The notes below the pieces were generated by a model. The model had not been told where the DNA came from. It worked only from the letters and a program-made list of their open reading frames with translations, and did not search any database. Below are positions 42,928 to 54,834 of a stretch of 64,000 bases of DNA, piece after piece. The first letter of the stretch is position 1; every line of letters begins with the position of its first letter. Source of the stretch: Toxonevra muliebris (Eukaryota; Arthropoda; Insecta; Diptera; Pallopteridae); assembly GCA_963691655.1 (NCBI GenBank), contig OY829326.1, forward strand, positions 113,247,388-113,311,387, in the 5' to 3' direction. Made by a program: the position numbers and the translations under genes.

Positions 42928-45446
42928 GTCAATCAATCAATCAATCATACCCTGCTGCAGAAAGTAAGTTTCCATTTTCGGGATCTGATATATGAAACGA
43001 GGTGCTGTTTTGTGATATTTTATACCTAGAACTCACAAGTAGAATATATGCGACTTCTCCAGTAAAAGCAAGATACGCACAAAATTCGATAAATCACTTC
43101 AACAAAATGAACAACTGGTCGGCCTGGTGAATCGATAGCCATAAATCTAAACCTAAGCATACAAGCCGTACATCGCACCATATTTTTCTGTAAGAAGAGC
43201 CAACAGAAAATGTTCATAAGCCTGTTATATATTACTTAAAGAAAAAACTAGACATGAACTGAAGTCATGACTTTGAAAAATTAACATCTAAATTTAATTT
43301 GCATAGTCTCCTAAAAAATCAAATCAGGTAATAGTTCAAACTATATTGAGACTTTGTCGCTAAAATCTTAACTCTTTTGCCTACCATGGTAGCCATCAGT
43401 CTACCACACATAGATTTCAATTTTTTAACTTGTATTTGTCAAAAAATTTTCAATTGAAAACTATTTTAGTCAAACGCCAATATTTCTTGAAAGTTTTCCA
43501 TTCAAATCTTAAAGTTTTTTTATTAGCAACAATGAAATATTTTCGCATTTCTTTGTCCAATTACTGCTTGTTCTGCATTTTCGTATTTCATAATATTTTT
43601 TTTCAATAAAAGAACTTACAAATATTTGTAAAATTTCAAAATTTTTTCTAAACAAAAAATGTATTCGTTTTTCTAAATGTTTAATGAACGTTATTCTGAA
43701 TTCGAAAAGTTATCGAGATTCCGTTTAACTTCATAATATCCCAATGCACTTATATGGACTCCACCTCCTAGCACCCACTGGAATATTGAAATCGCTTTCA
43801 GTTTAATGTATTATCACTTTGAGTACTCTCCTCATTCAAAATAGGCCAATTCCAACTTTTTCCTATGGCTTCTTCCTAATTCGGTAAGGAAAGGGTTAAG
43901 AGTAATTTTTGTTTTTGTATTGTCAAATTAGCACAAGTACTTAACCTTCCTATAGTTGTTGCTTTCTTTAACTTAGCCATCGTTTTTCAGTAGGTGGAAG
44001 ACAATACTCGGTGGAAAAATGTTTCCAATAGGCTCGACATGACTAGTGTCAGTGAAGTTGAAATTATTTTTTCAAAGCCTTCGATATTCGTCGATATCTC
44101 TCTACATTTCGAGTTCATTGGAAATATTTCTTCTTACTCCTATCCTTTATTGAGTTTCAACTTTACTTTTATTTCTCTGTTGCCAAGCCGTCATATGTCT
44201 AAATTTTGGAGCTTCTAAATCCACGTATACACGGTTAGCACCTATACACGTGTATCTATGAATATTCAGCGAAAACTCGAACCAGAACTACATGTGTATT
44301 TTAAACATTTTTCGCTAATGTTTCTGTTTTCTTTTTAGATTACAAAAGTCGCAAGTTCATTTTATCCAAACTTTAAACTCCAAGTAATGAAATGATTTTC
44401 TTTAAACTTAAACTAATACTAAATCCAATAGTTTTTTTCCAAGAAACCCACATTTGCACCAACTACGCTATACACCAAAAGTCAAGCAAGTGCATGAAGC
44501 CTGCAGTTCTTTAAGTGACGAACTAGAAAAAGTGTAATTTTCTAAGCCAAATTGTGTTTTTTTTCTTCTTTCCTTCTACGTAATTATGAGAATGTGGTGT
44601 AGTTTAAGTTTTGTAAAAAAAACACCTGCAAAGTGCAACAGCGATAAGGATAAATAAATGTGTGTGTGTGTTTGGCGTATGAGTATGTGTGTATATGTAT
44701 AGGTGTGCAGTAATTGCAGCAAATGCCAAGAAAGTATAACAACAACAAAAAAAAATTGGTTTGGCACACCCAGATTCACACTAGTTCATATAGAAAAAAA
44801 AAGTAGTAAAGGTAATTTTTAAGAACCTGTGTGTGTATGTGTGTTTGTAGTATACTTGAATGTGTTGCTGTGTCTGGAATGATTATATGCCTCCAAAATG
44901 ACACGTACTGTATAGAAATTCTATACCAAAGTGCATAAAATGAAACGTGCCAAAACAAAATGAGCACAAAATTAAAACGAAAAAAAAGAGTGTAAAAAAA
45001 TTATTGGATGGCAATTTAATTTGTTTTTTTTTTTTTAAAAAAGGTTTTTTCCTCCCGTCATGTAAAATTGTTTTTTTTTTAGAGAAAAACTTTTGTTAAT
45101 GCAGCATGAAATTTGCTGCTATATGCCTATATTTTTTTTTACTATTTTTTGGCTGTTTCATTCGTTCGTTTTTTGCTGACGTTAGTAAATTGTCAATTAA
45201 TTGGCATTAATCCAAGCAATAATTCAATTGTTTCAGTTGAAGTATAATAATTTATGTCACAAAAATTAAGTATTATTTAGAGAAACGAGTTTCAGTCAAT
45301 CCGTATCGACTTATTTATACGCTACACTGAGTTTAAGTACGTGACGTTTACCAAATAAAATATTTTTGACCAGTCATTTATTCAATATTTTCATAAAATA
45401 AAGTTTAAGTTGGTCATTGTTTAAAAACTCTAAACTGTAGAGGAAA
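42928..45446. other. No gene; weak exon candidate at 44339-44383
   Basis: No supported gene. A pyrimidine-rich acceptor ends at 44338 (ttctgttttctttttag). It is followed by 45 open bases (ITKVASSFYPNFKLQ in phase 0) and a moderate donor CAA|GTAATG at 44384. The phase would fit the candidate exon at 40.9 kb, but 15 open codons occur easily by chance. TG-rich microsatellites lie near 44660 and 44830. Confidence 0.25.
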
Positions 45447-46574
45447 GTGGGGCGAAGTGGGACAAGGGGAAAATTGAATCACTTGCTCGCTGCAATCATA
45501 TAGAAAAAATGTCAAATTAATCGGTGTATTGTCTTAACCCTCTAGTTCCCAAGCCCGCCTCTAGACGGCCTTCATCAAAACAGATGAAATTGCCACCATA
45601 ACATTTCACATCATATCATTTAGGGAATTCCTTAAGCTTTTAAAAAAATGTATCAGTTATAAGCTATGATAAGTATTACAGAAATTAGCGACAGTCAAAG
45701 TCAAATATTTGTGGAAAAAAAGGGAAAATTAATTATATTGATTGTAATTGACATAAAAGTGAAAACAATAAAATACAATAAATTAATAATATACTTCCCT
45801 GATAAAAAACTAGCTATGGATAGCTAGGAATTTTTTATAAAAAATATTTAATTACTTAAAATAAATTGATAAAAAGCTCATTCAACAACAAATAACTTTA
45901 GGCATTCAACCTTTCCCACTTCATAAAACCATGCCCATTAGTTTTTTTTTTGGGTTTTCAAATCAGTTTATGATTTTTACGCCAATATTAATCAATTCCT
46001 ATTTTTTTTAATCAATAAAAAATTTGGGAAATAGAGGGTTAAGTTTCTTTTGTTGTCATTGAGTTTTCAGAAGAAATTTAAATCATCAGAAAGTCTTTGT
46101 GATTGGTGGTTAAAATTTGTTCCTTCAATTTTTCGATTTTTTTTTTTTTAATTTTAAAAACTTTTCGTATAGCTACATATTTTTTTTTTTTTAATTCAAG
46201 ATCAAGGTAATCAATATATTTGCAGTGTTTGTTTCGACAAGCGGTTTCTGTATATGAAAAAAAATGTCTTTTAATGGAACAATATGGAGCACTTCTAATG
46301 GGTTAATATGCGGCACATTAAAAAGTTCAAAATCTAAATTTCCCACGAATTTTGGGTATGTTCCCCAGAATTAAGTTGAATTGGTTGTGCTGTTCACAGC
46401 GGTTTGAAATTGCGAACAAAATATACTGGCCGTCATCGTTTTTTTCTATTTTTTATCGTTATTATATTTTAAATAAATAAACATCTGTTTAAATTAGCGA
46501 ATTACTTAATTTTTCTTAAGATTTGTTGAGATTTTATTGTAAGAATAAAGTGCCAAATCATGTCCCGCATTGCC
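45447..46574. mobile_element. Possible DNA element with GTGGGGCGAAGTGGGACA ends
   Basis: GTGGGGCGAAGTGGGACA at 45447 and 'tgtcccgcattgcctccac' ending near 46579 are imperfect reverse complements (14 of 18). Between them lie AT-rich DNA and an inserted TTAA element (45538-46038). No target duplication or coding region was seen, so the assignment is tentative. Confidence 0.35.
45538..46038. mobile_element. TTAA-flanked MITE, CCCTCTAGTTCCCAA family, long copy
   Basis: A 501-bp element with ends CCCTCTAGTTCCCAA / TTTGGGAAATAGAGGG (one or two mismatches) and TTAA on both sides (45534-45537, 46039-46042). This is the pattern of piggyBac-type non-autonomous elements. It is the parent form of the 81-bp copy at 52739-52819. 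No transposase frame. Confidence 0.82.
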
Positions 46575-46579
46575 TCCAC

Positions 46580-46839
46580 TATTCTTCTATTGTAAAAATC
46601 AACCCTGCAATATTAAACATGAGAGATAGAGCAAAATTATTTTCAGCAATTAATTGAGCTTAGTCATCCTCTTTTTAACGGTTTCTATTTTTCATAACTA
46701 CTAAGGATTTTTGCGACTCCAGGCAGGAAAAATTAAAACAACCTATATCCTCCTACTGAGTCCTTTTTCCATTACACATAACAATTGAGCAGCTTTCATT
46801 GCATACACTATAGTTGCATATGAATTTCTTCATTAATAT
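46580..46839. other. No gene seen
   Basis: AT-rich, nothing supported. Confidence 0.5.
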
Positions 46840-47036
46840 GATGAATGTCGTTCATCAATATGTTGAATATCGTTCATAAATATGATGAATGTCGTTCATC
46901 AGTATGATCAATATCGTTAATCAATATAGTATTCCCGATCATCTATATGATGATTATCATTCATCAATATGTTGAATATCGTTCAGCAATATGATGAATA
47001 TCGTTCATCAATATGATGAATATCATTCATCAAACT
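46840..47036. repeat. 22-bp tandem array of palindromic units
   Basis: About nine units of 22 bp (one of 21), consensus 'gatgaatatcgttcatcaat' plus 'at'. Each unit is itself a dyad (GATGAA..TTCATC). Units differ at one to five positions. There is no spacer, which rules out a CRISPR array. Confidence 0.9.
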
Positions 47037-47944
47037 TCGATTCATTGAAGTGATGTTTCTTGGCCCTGATTCGACAGCCCACTAGTCTTGATTTATGCCA
47101 TTATCCACCCGGTGGTCGTAAAATACAGATACATTTTGGTATCCGAGACAAGCCTCATTCGGTGAATAGTTGTAAATATGCTGTAAATAGATTAATCGAA
47201 ACATATTTCTATTAACTTCTCTGGTCTACATTCAATTTTTGAATGCAACCACCTCTCTTGAAGTGCCACAGACACCACAGATTAACAATGAAGTAAACAT
47301 TTTTTAGTTTCTTCCAAACGCGCTGCAATAATCTTCTATAGAAAATATCTTGTGTGGCATAAAAGACCAAACAACAACATTCCAAAACTGGTGACTAACC
47401 CTTTTAAATATTAATTTACCTACTAACTATTTTTCCTATCTAAAATCTATTCTAATTTCAACTGAACGCAAAAATAGAAGAAAAAAAAAACAACTAAAAC
47501 TGGCGCCTAAATGGGTAATTTAAGAAACTCATTTTGCATACCAAAACTAAATCCACGCCATGGTAGAAACAAAATCCAAACACTGATTTGAAATTCTACA
47601 ATAGTACAATAAAAATGTCACTACGATATGCACTAACTACGTTTGTAACAGCGCTGCATTTTTTGTTTTTTAGGCTCAAAGATAGTAACGTAGTGGAGTA
47701 GTGTAGAGGGCGGTGTGTGGGTATATTGGCAAAAAGATCTCACAGTATTATTCACTGTATAACGTGACAAAAAAGTATGTATGTATTATGTTCATACGAA
47801 TAGTGCTTACATGCTTGGCTACCCAGTAGGAAATTTAAGGAAGTTTGTTTTAGATAACAGATTCAAAATAACAAACAAATATTTGTTGTTGAGAGGGACA
47901 GCGATTATTTTGAACTAGAATTCAACAACTTATTTTTAAATTTA
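47037..47944. other. No gene seen
   Basis: No supported gene. 'acccagtaggaaat' at 47822 recurs inverted near 49322, which may be chance. Confidence 0.45.
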
Positions 47945-47948
47945 TTAA

Positions 47949-48078
47949 CCCAGATATGACCAATGGCTTATTTCTAGAACACTTCAAAAAGTTTTTATTT
48001 TGATTGAATATATTCTCATTTAATCAAAATCAAACATTTCTGAAGTGGCCTACATATAGGACAATGGGCATATCTGGG
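47949..48078. mobile_element. Palindromic TTAA-flanked MITE (CCCAGATATG)
   Basis: 130 bp with ends CCCAGATATG / CATATCTGGG, TTAA on both sides (47945-47948, 48079-48082), and inverted similarity continuing inward ('accaatgg', 'gaacacttcaaaaag', 'tctgaagtggc', 'ccaatggg'-like). The size is nearly that of the TTAA element at 39436-39564. Confidence 0.82.
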
Positions 48079-48082
48079 TTAA

Positions 48083-50867
48083 TTACTTACTGCTAGGTCC
48101 TCTTCTCGGACCCATTCAAAACTGACTCTAGTAAAGTTTGGGTAGTGAAAATATAAATCTTTGTTGGCATATATAAAAAAATGGAAAATTTTCTAATATA
48201 TAATATGGAATGAAAATATTCTGTTTAAAGCATTTAAATTTTATTGGAGGTGCCACGCCCGTTTTCAAATGACATCTATCTTTTTTCTGTAGCATGATAT
48301 TACTAGCCAAATTCCTTGCACCAAATCTCATTACTGGACTGTGAGCGGTTCCGGAGATATGCCGTATTACAAAATGTGGTTGCAACGGAGGTGTCAAACC
48401 CACTAAACTAAGTCTACCCATAATACTTTCATATAATAACTGGTTCCTGAGATATCAGTACTACAATGTTTTCTAAGGTACCCCCTTAATATATAATCAG
48501 TTTGTATGGGTGGTCTTAACCATACAATCGCTGCTTTAGGAGTATATTCCGTATATATTGTCCAAAAAAATCTAATGCGAAATTACTCAGAAAGGCACAT
48601 ATGGAACCCATAGACTGGCGCATGAAACATCAAAAGTGAAAATGGATTTATCACACTCTTCACAAAGATGACGCGTGCATCGTTTGAAAAGCTCTTGAAT
48701 GGAATCCGTTAGTGTATTCTGGGCGCAATCCTGGTAGGCCGAAGAAGGCCTAGAAGAAAACAATCAAAAAATAATAAAACCGAAAAATATGGCACGCACG
48801 TGTGGAAGAAATGAAGAGAGATGGCATTTTCAAACAAACGTTCTTGTGTGAAATTTGTGTACAGTACTGTAGATGGTTCCGGAAATGTACCGAAAAATAA
48901 TGGGTTTTGTATGGTGCCACTCTCACTTGTAATTAAGGGCTCCATGTAATAACTATGTACTTATCTTTTAAATGAATTTTTGAATAATTTTGACATCAAA
49001 ACAAACAGTCTGTAAATATATAAAGCTAAATCAGTTCAATAGTTTCCGAGTCTATAAGTCCCATACCAACGAAGAATCTTTTTATATGTATTTATAAATT
49101 TTCATTTGATCGGCATTCGATCATGCCTTTGAAAATCTATGAAACAGTCTCAAGCCTTAGATTTTTTTTCTTTACATGATAAATTGGTATCACAATGGGC
49201 GGTTCAGGCCCAAGTGTGTCTCTCGACAGCCACTCCAATCAAACCTGTATGATAAATTCAGTAGTTCTTTGCTTCATTGGCCACACACGATTCATACACC
49301 ATATCCTTCAAGCTATCACATTTCCTACTGGGTTGCCCATACATTCATAGGCGTACGACGCATACGTGCATACATGCAAATGTCGTCGCAACTTTTCGCA
49401 TTATTTTTTCTGCTATCATAAAAGTAAATCGACAAATGCGAGGATAATGGACGCAGCTGGCTGTTGCAAATGCTACTATTTACTTCAATAAAATAGTAAA
49501 AAAAACAAAAAATTAAAAAAAAAAGTTGATATCATGAGGATAACGTGAATGAAATGCAAAAATGTTTTAAAATCCATAAAAGTTTGTTCATAGATGTGTG
49601 CGTGTTATATCAATGCGTGTACCCTACACTCTTCACCATACACTGATTTCGTATGCAAGGAAAAAAAGCAAAATTTATGAATATTTTATCTAATTTTTAA
49701 CACTTTGATATGTGCAACACGCGACACGCACGCATGTAACTAACTCTCTCTATGCCAATGAAAAAAAAAACAAACAAACAAAACCACATAGAAAAAGTGT
49801 TATATTTCTTTAGCTATAGTGTATATAACTAATTCTAATTGGAGTGCATTTTCTCAGTTGAAAGGTTTTTTAATTAGTACCTAGTAATGAAATGGAAAGG
49901 AATGAAATGAAGCCACTGCAATTGCCTCGTATTCGTAGTTCTTCTTATTCTTGTTTAGTTATTACTTTTATTCTCTTCAATATTTTTATTATTACTACTA
50001 TTTCTGTTTTATTACAATAGTAATGCGTGTGTGTTTGTATGTAATTGTAGCAAGCATTGTTAGTGTATTCGAGTTGTTGAGTAGCTGCAAAAGTACAATT
50101 GTCACGTATGCAACAAATGGCGCGCAACACGCAAAGTGCAATTGTAATGAGTGTATATCATTTAATTTTATGTTGCTACTAACTATTCCGGCCCTTGTTA
50201 TTGTTGGTTGCTACTATTGCAGTCACACAAATACACACACACACACACATCCATACACTCTCTCAGGCATACAATTGTCATTGATGTCGCGACATTTCAA
50301 GTTTTGCTGAGTTTGAGAGCTGCTCTTCTTGTAATAATAGTTACACATTTAATATTTAAATATGTGTCTTTTTTTTTCTTTATGATTAAGTCTTCTCCAA
50401 CTACTATTTGCAGTTTCTTGAACTTTACATATCTTCACTTGAAATCTAAGAATAATATATCAAGTTCAACCTACCATATATGTTGTTCAAGTATTTTAAA
50501 TTCCTTGAAATTTTATATTTTATAGCCAATTTTACATATGCATATAGGGTATTGCAGTGACGGTGTGGTAAATTTTTAGTGCGGGTTAGTGAAGTAGTAT
50601 ATGTCCTACAAAATAATTTTCCGGATTACCGATTATTTAAAATTTCGTGCTTATGCTATATTTTTTTTGAAGGTTTTTGCCTTTGAAGTCAAGCCAAAAA
50701 TACATGTGAAAAAACTGATCATCAAAGCTGGTTGCATTATTTCAATAAGAAAATGAATAATTCACTTCTAAGTTAAAAGTCGAAGTTTGTTTAGAAAAAA
50801 TGAAAGAATATAAAAATCTTAAAACTTAAGAAAATCGTTAACGGATTTTTGTCTATAGGTTTAGATG
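48083..50867. other. No gene; SINE tail fragment and CA repeat
   Basis: No supported gene. 49187-49248 ('ggtatcacaatgggcggttc ... gccactcc') is an isolated SINE/LINE 3' tail. The 48.2-48.6 kb stretch ('ggtgccacgcccgttttc', 'ggttccggagatat') looks like dispersed-repeat text, but no second copy is present here. A (CA)n run lies at about 50231-50250. Confidence 0.4.
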
Positions 50868-50869
50868 TA

Positions 50870-52144
50870 TTGGGAGTATGAATGTATAAACTCGTAATTG
50901 TGACTAACTTCATATCTATCATACGCGCCATTTTTTTGACATTGACAGCTATTCTATCTCGAAGAGCGCCAAAAATACTATAAGAATTTATCTGTCAAAT
51001 AATTTTCATAATTTTACAAAAGTGTTTCACTATAGCTGAAAATGTCGAATTTCGTGCCAACAAAACAACATTTGCGGGAAGTTTTAATTCGCTTCTTCCA
51101 TTTAAAGAAAAACTCAACTGAAGCACATCGTTTACTCACTGAAGCTTACCCTGACTGTGCTATAGACGTTAGAATGTGTCAGGTGTGGTATGCCCGTTTC
51201 AAAAGTGGTGATTTCGATGTTGAAGACAGGGAACGTTCAGGCGGCCCGAAAAAGTTCGAAGATGAAGGGTTGAAGGCATTACTCGAAAAAGATTCATGTC
51301 AAACGCAACAAGAACTTGCAGAATCTTTAGGAGTTGATCAATCAACCATATCTAAACGATTAAAAGCATTGGGAATGATTCAAAAGCAAGGAAATTGGGT
51401 GCCGTACGAATTGAAGCCGAGAGACGTCGAACGACGATTTTTCACATGTGAACTGCTGATTGAACGACAGAAAAGAAAGGGTTTTCTGCATCGTATTGTG
51501 ACTGGCGATGAAAAGTGGATACGTTACGATAACCCAAAACGTAAAAAATCATGGGGACCGCTCGGACATGCATCAACATCAACGGCAAAACCGAACATTC
51601 ATGGATCCAAGCTCATGCTGTGTATTTGGTGGGATATGAAAGGTGTCGTGTATTATGAGCTGTTGAAACCGAATGAAACGATCGCTACCGACTACAATTG
51701 ATGCGTTTGAGCCGAGCATTAAAGGATAAGAGGCCAGAATATGAGAATAGACACGATGAAGTTATTCTTCAGCACGACAATGCTCGGCCGCATGTTGCAA
51801 GGCAAGTAAAAAAATACTTGGAAACGTTGAAATGGGAAGTGCTACCCCACCCGCCGTATTCTCCAGACATTGCTCCTTCTGATTACCACTTGTTCCGCTC
51901 GATGACACATGGCCTGGCTGAACAGCACTTCCGTTCTTTCGAAGAACTCAAAAAATGGGTCGATTCGTGGATAGTCTCAAAAGATGAGGAGTTCTTTAGA
52001 CGCGGAGTCCGTATGCTACCAGAAAGATGGGAAAAGGTTGTGGCTAACGATGGACAATACTTTAAAGAATAAATTTATAATCACTTTTTCACAATAAATG
52101 TCCAAATTACGAAAAAATACGAGTTTATACATTCATACTCCCAA
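50870..52144 (+). mobile_element. mariner element (DD34D), nearly intact
   Basis: A 1275-bp element with perfect 27-bp inverted ends beginning TTGGGAGTATGAATGTATAA, and TA on both sides (50868-50869, 52145-52146). It encodes a mariner transposase interrupted once. Length, termini and target all match the family standard. It is the least decayed mobile element in the window and therefore probably the most recent. Confidence 0.97.
51042..52072 (+). pseudogene. mariner transposase, single frameshift
   Basis: Two consecutive frames (51042-51701 and 51698-52072) together cover a full mariner transposase of about 343 residues; the family norm is about 345. In order there is an N-terminal helix-turn-helix (residues about 1-55), a linker RSGGPKKF in place of the usual GRPR-like motif, and a second helix-turn-helix (QTQQELAESLGVDQSTISKR). 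The WVPYEL motif follows, then the catalytic domain with Asp in VTGDEKW, Asp in HDNARPH and Asp in YSPDIAPSDYHLF. Exactly 34 residues lie between the last two, which makes it DD34D. The overall resemblance is to the mauritiana-type subfamily. A small deletion near 51690-51700 shifts the frame between the first and second catalytic Asp, so the protein is not made as such. Confidence 0.96.
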
Positions 52145-52146
52145 TA

Positions 52147-52734
52147 TAATTGTTCAACCTTTAATAAAAGACAAACAAAAGTAATCAGAGGCGTGAAACT
52201 TGTTTATGTTACTTGTCGATGCCCTAAGCAGTTGTGAGTTTCACTCAAAAGTTATCTATATACTCAAATCAAAAAGATGGACTGAAAGGGTTAAGAATGG
52301 TAAAAGGTACAAGTGTGATATACATTCTAAAAGCTCTTAAAAAATAAACAGGGTGATTCAGAACCAACTCAAAAAGAAAAAAAAAATTATATACAAAAGT
52401 TTCAGGTGCTGTATTGGACTTACAGTATTTGGTAACTTTAAAGTCGACATTTTTTATGTCAATTTTAAGGGCGGAAATTGTAGAGAAAATTATGTCTATT
52501 CAAAATTTTAGCCAAGAAAAGAAATTTGGTTTCTGAAAATTTGCATATCTGGCTAAAATTGTGTGATCTTTTGATTTATGACAAAAACACGGCAGGTTAA
52601 TCATTAATTTTTTTTTTAAAGAAAATTGTAATTTTTTCGTTTGTTTTTTCGATGTATCGGAAATTATAAAGATGTGGGCCCGATTTGTTTTAATTTTTTT
52701 CTATATTGTATTACCTAGGAGACCTTAACCCAAA
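52147..52734. other. No gene seen
   Basis: AT-rich DNA without supported features; 'cagggtgattcagaaccaac' near 52350 may be an element edge. Confidence 0.4.
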
Positions 52735-52738
52735 TTTT

Positions 52739-52819
52739 TGATTGATAAAAAAAAATAACAGAATTGATTAATAGATTAATAATGAAGGCCGTCTACAGGC
52801 GTGCTTGGGAACTAGAGGG
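52739..52819. mobile_element. TTAA-flanked MITE, CCCTCTAGTTCCCAA family, 81-bp deletion copy
   Basis: TTAA at 52735-52738 and 52820-52823. The right part 'atgaaggccgtctacaggcg' to 'cttgggaactagaggg' is the inverted left end of the 501-bp element at 45538, and the left part matches its right end after CCC. About 400 internal bases and part of one terminal repeat are deleted. Confidence 0.8.
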
Positions 52820-52823
52820 TTAA

Positions 52824-53501
52824 TTTCTTTCCATTGCGCTATCTATCATATTTTTATAACAAAAAGTAGGCTTAATATAGCTTAAACAAATAATTTCGAC
52901 CCTATGGGTTCTAAATGCTGTAATTCTAGTAAATCAACTGAGTCTAGAAAAGTGCACATACATTTTTTTTACTCCTCTTCAACTAAAAAATAGTTGTGAC
53001 TAAAAAATAGAAATGGAAAAAAATTCTATGCACAATTCTGAATATACCTGTAAAGCCATAACTTTTTAACGGTACATTTCCGAACACCTTCCTAAGGCAA
53101 ATAGAACAATAGTAGGAAATAAACTGACGAACTCGTTATAAAAATTTGAAGCATCCTCAGTGAAACTTAGCCTGAAACAAAAACTTGTGAAAATTTTAGG
53201 TGTTCCGGCCTAATTTTCAAGATTTTTTTATAACAAAATAAATACAATCATTTAAATTTTTTTAAATTTTATCATTGACATCTTTAATTGTATAAAAAAA
53301 ATTGTTTGAAGTTTATTTTACGATATTTTTTTTAGTGTTTTTTTCGTCCAAAGTGGACACCTAAATAGAATACTATTTTTTAGACTTTTCATTCTGGGAG
53401 GTACTAGATTTTAACATTTTTATCAAAAAATAACAAAATGGCGGACTTTAAAAAAAAAATTTTAAAAATTGTTTTTTTTTTTAGGAATATTAGGAGAAAC
53501 T
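52824..53501. other. No gene seen
   Basis: AT-rich DNA with A/T runs; 'aaaatggcggac' near 53438 resembles repeat words at 80 and 24906. Confidence 0.4.
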
Positions 53502-53503
53502 TA

Positions 53504-54738
53504 AGGAGTGAGATTGAAAAAATCTTAACATATATAAAATTCAATAATTTTTAAACGGTTGGTCTTAGAGTTTTGATTTTTTTATTTAATTGATAATATT
53601 TTACAAATTACAGAAAAATATTACCTTTATAGTTCTAACCACTATTTATGAACTCGTGGACCTTTTTTTGTAAGCCTTCCATTAGAGATTTGATAGTTGT
53701 TTTAGACACCTTTTTGGAACTGTCTGCTTATCTCCTTTTAAAATCTTCGTTATTTTGGGACACCTTTTTTGTGCTCTTTAAGTTTCTTTTCACAAGAGTC
53801 CAATATCTCTCCACTGGTCTTAGCTCCGGACAATTTGGAGGATTGGCCTCTCTTGGTACAAAAACTATGTTATTACTTTGGTGCCACTCCAGAGCTTTCT
53901 TGCCGTAGTGACATGATGCCAAATCGGGCCAAAAATATGTGGACACATTGTGCTCACTTATGAAAGGAAGAAGTCTTTTTTTCAAATATTCTTTGATGTA
54001 TATTCCGGTATTTATAGAGCCCACTTTAAGAAATGACTTGCTTCTTTTGCCGCAACTGCATGTAGCTTGCCATACCAGGAATTATTTAGGAAATTTTGTC
54101 TGCTCTTGGATTCTAAATTGTTCTTCGGCATTTCCCCGAGCATCAGCAATATAAAAATTTTGACCCGGAAGCTGCGTAAAATCTGTCAGTACATACGTTT
54201 CGTCGTCCATTATACAACATGAATATTTTTGTATGAAATTCGATTTTAATTTCCGAGCGTCTAAACTTTTTCACCATTCCTGTCTGGAACCTTTTGGGCT
54301 TTGTATGTTTTCAAACTTGCATTGGCTTTAACTTTTCGCACCAAATAGTCAGAGCACTGGGCTAACCGGGCAGCTTTTCTACCTGATGTGTTTGGAGATC
54401 TTTTCAATATGCTTTCTATTTTCTTGGCTTTCCCAATATCATGTGGTCCTTGTTTTCTTCCCGAACCAGGGATACAGTTTGACGGCAGACCTTCAATTCT
54501 TTGGCCAATATTTTGTAGGACCAATTTGGATTTTTTTGAAAATTTTTAATAATTTTAAGACGTATTTCATTTTCTTCACTCATTTTGATCAAACTCACAA
54601 TAAATCAACATGTTTGTCATTAAAAATAACAACTGACATATTTTTTAAAGATAACTAGATCAAAGAAATATTTAAATTTTACGCCCAAAAAAAATTATTA
54701 GGTAAATCGTGTGTTAGGATTTTTTCAATCTCACTCCT
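53504..54738 (-). mobile_element. Tc1/mariner-superfamily transposon, DD37E-type, copy 2
   Basis: A 1235-bp element with the same ends as 2216-3470 (AGGAGTGAGATTGAAAAAAT..), flanked by TA (53502-53503, 54739-54740). The transposase lies on the minus strand and is broken. Compared with copy 1 it retains the segments deleted there near the second catalytic Asp, but carries its own stop and deletions. Confidence 0.94.
53635..54583 (-). pseudogene. DD37E-type transposase, broken
   Basis: Starts at the ATG at 54583-54581. An N-terminal helix-turn-helix follows (SYKILAKELKVCRQTVSLV), then a second DNA-binding part (SGRKAARLAQCSDYLVRKV). The catalytic domain has the first Asp in MDDETYV (near 54205), the second in WPDLASCHYG (near 53925) and Glu in PELRPVERYW (near 53815). 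I count 37 residues between the last two, a DD37E arrangement. Family members with this spacing are known from mosquitoes (ITmD37E); the specific assignment is inference. A TAA/TAG-type stop at 53728 cuts the last 30 codons present in copy 1. A deletion near 54270-54290 and 54475 shifts the frame. Confidence 0.87.
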
Positions 54739-54834
54739 TATTTTGCAACAACACTTTCTTTTTCTTTCGGATTAAAACTTGTGTTTTTGTATCATTCCGG
54801 CTTGCTATTGCAAAAATTCAAATTTTGTATGCCC

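Noticed and set aside
46840..47036. CRISPR-like repeat array
   Set aside because: Units are head to tail without unique spacers, and the genome is eukaryotic.
48240..48600. Possible conserved element around 'ggtgccacgcccgttttc'
   Set aside because: It looks like common fly repeat text, but without a second copy or defined ends in this window nothing can be supported.
47818..49333. Element bounded by 'acccagtaggaaat' and its inverse
   Set aside because: Only about 14 bp match, there is no target duplication, and a different complete MITE and unrelated text lie between.
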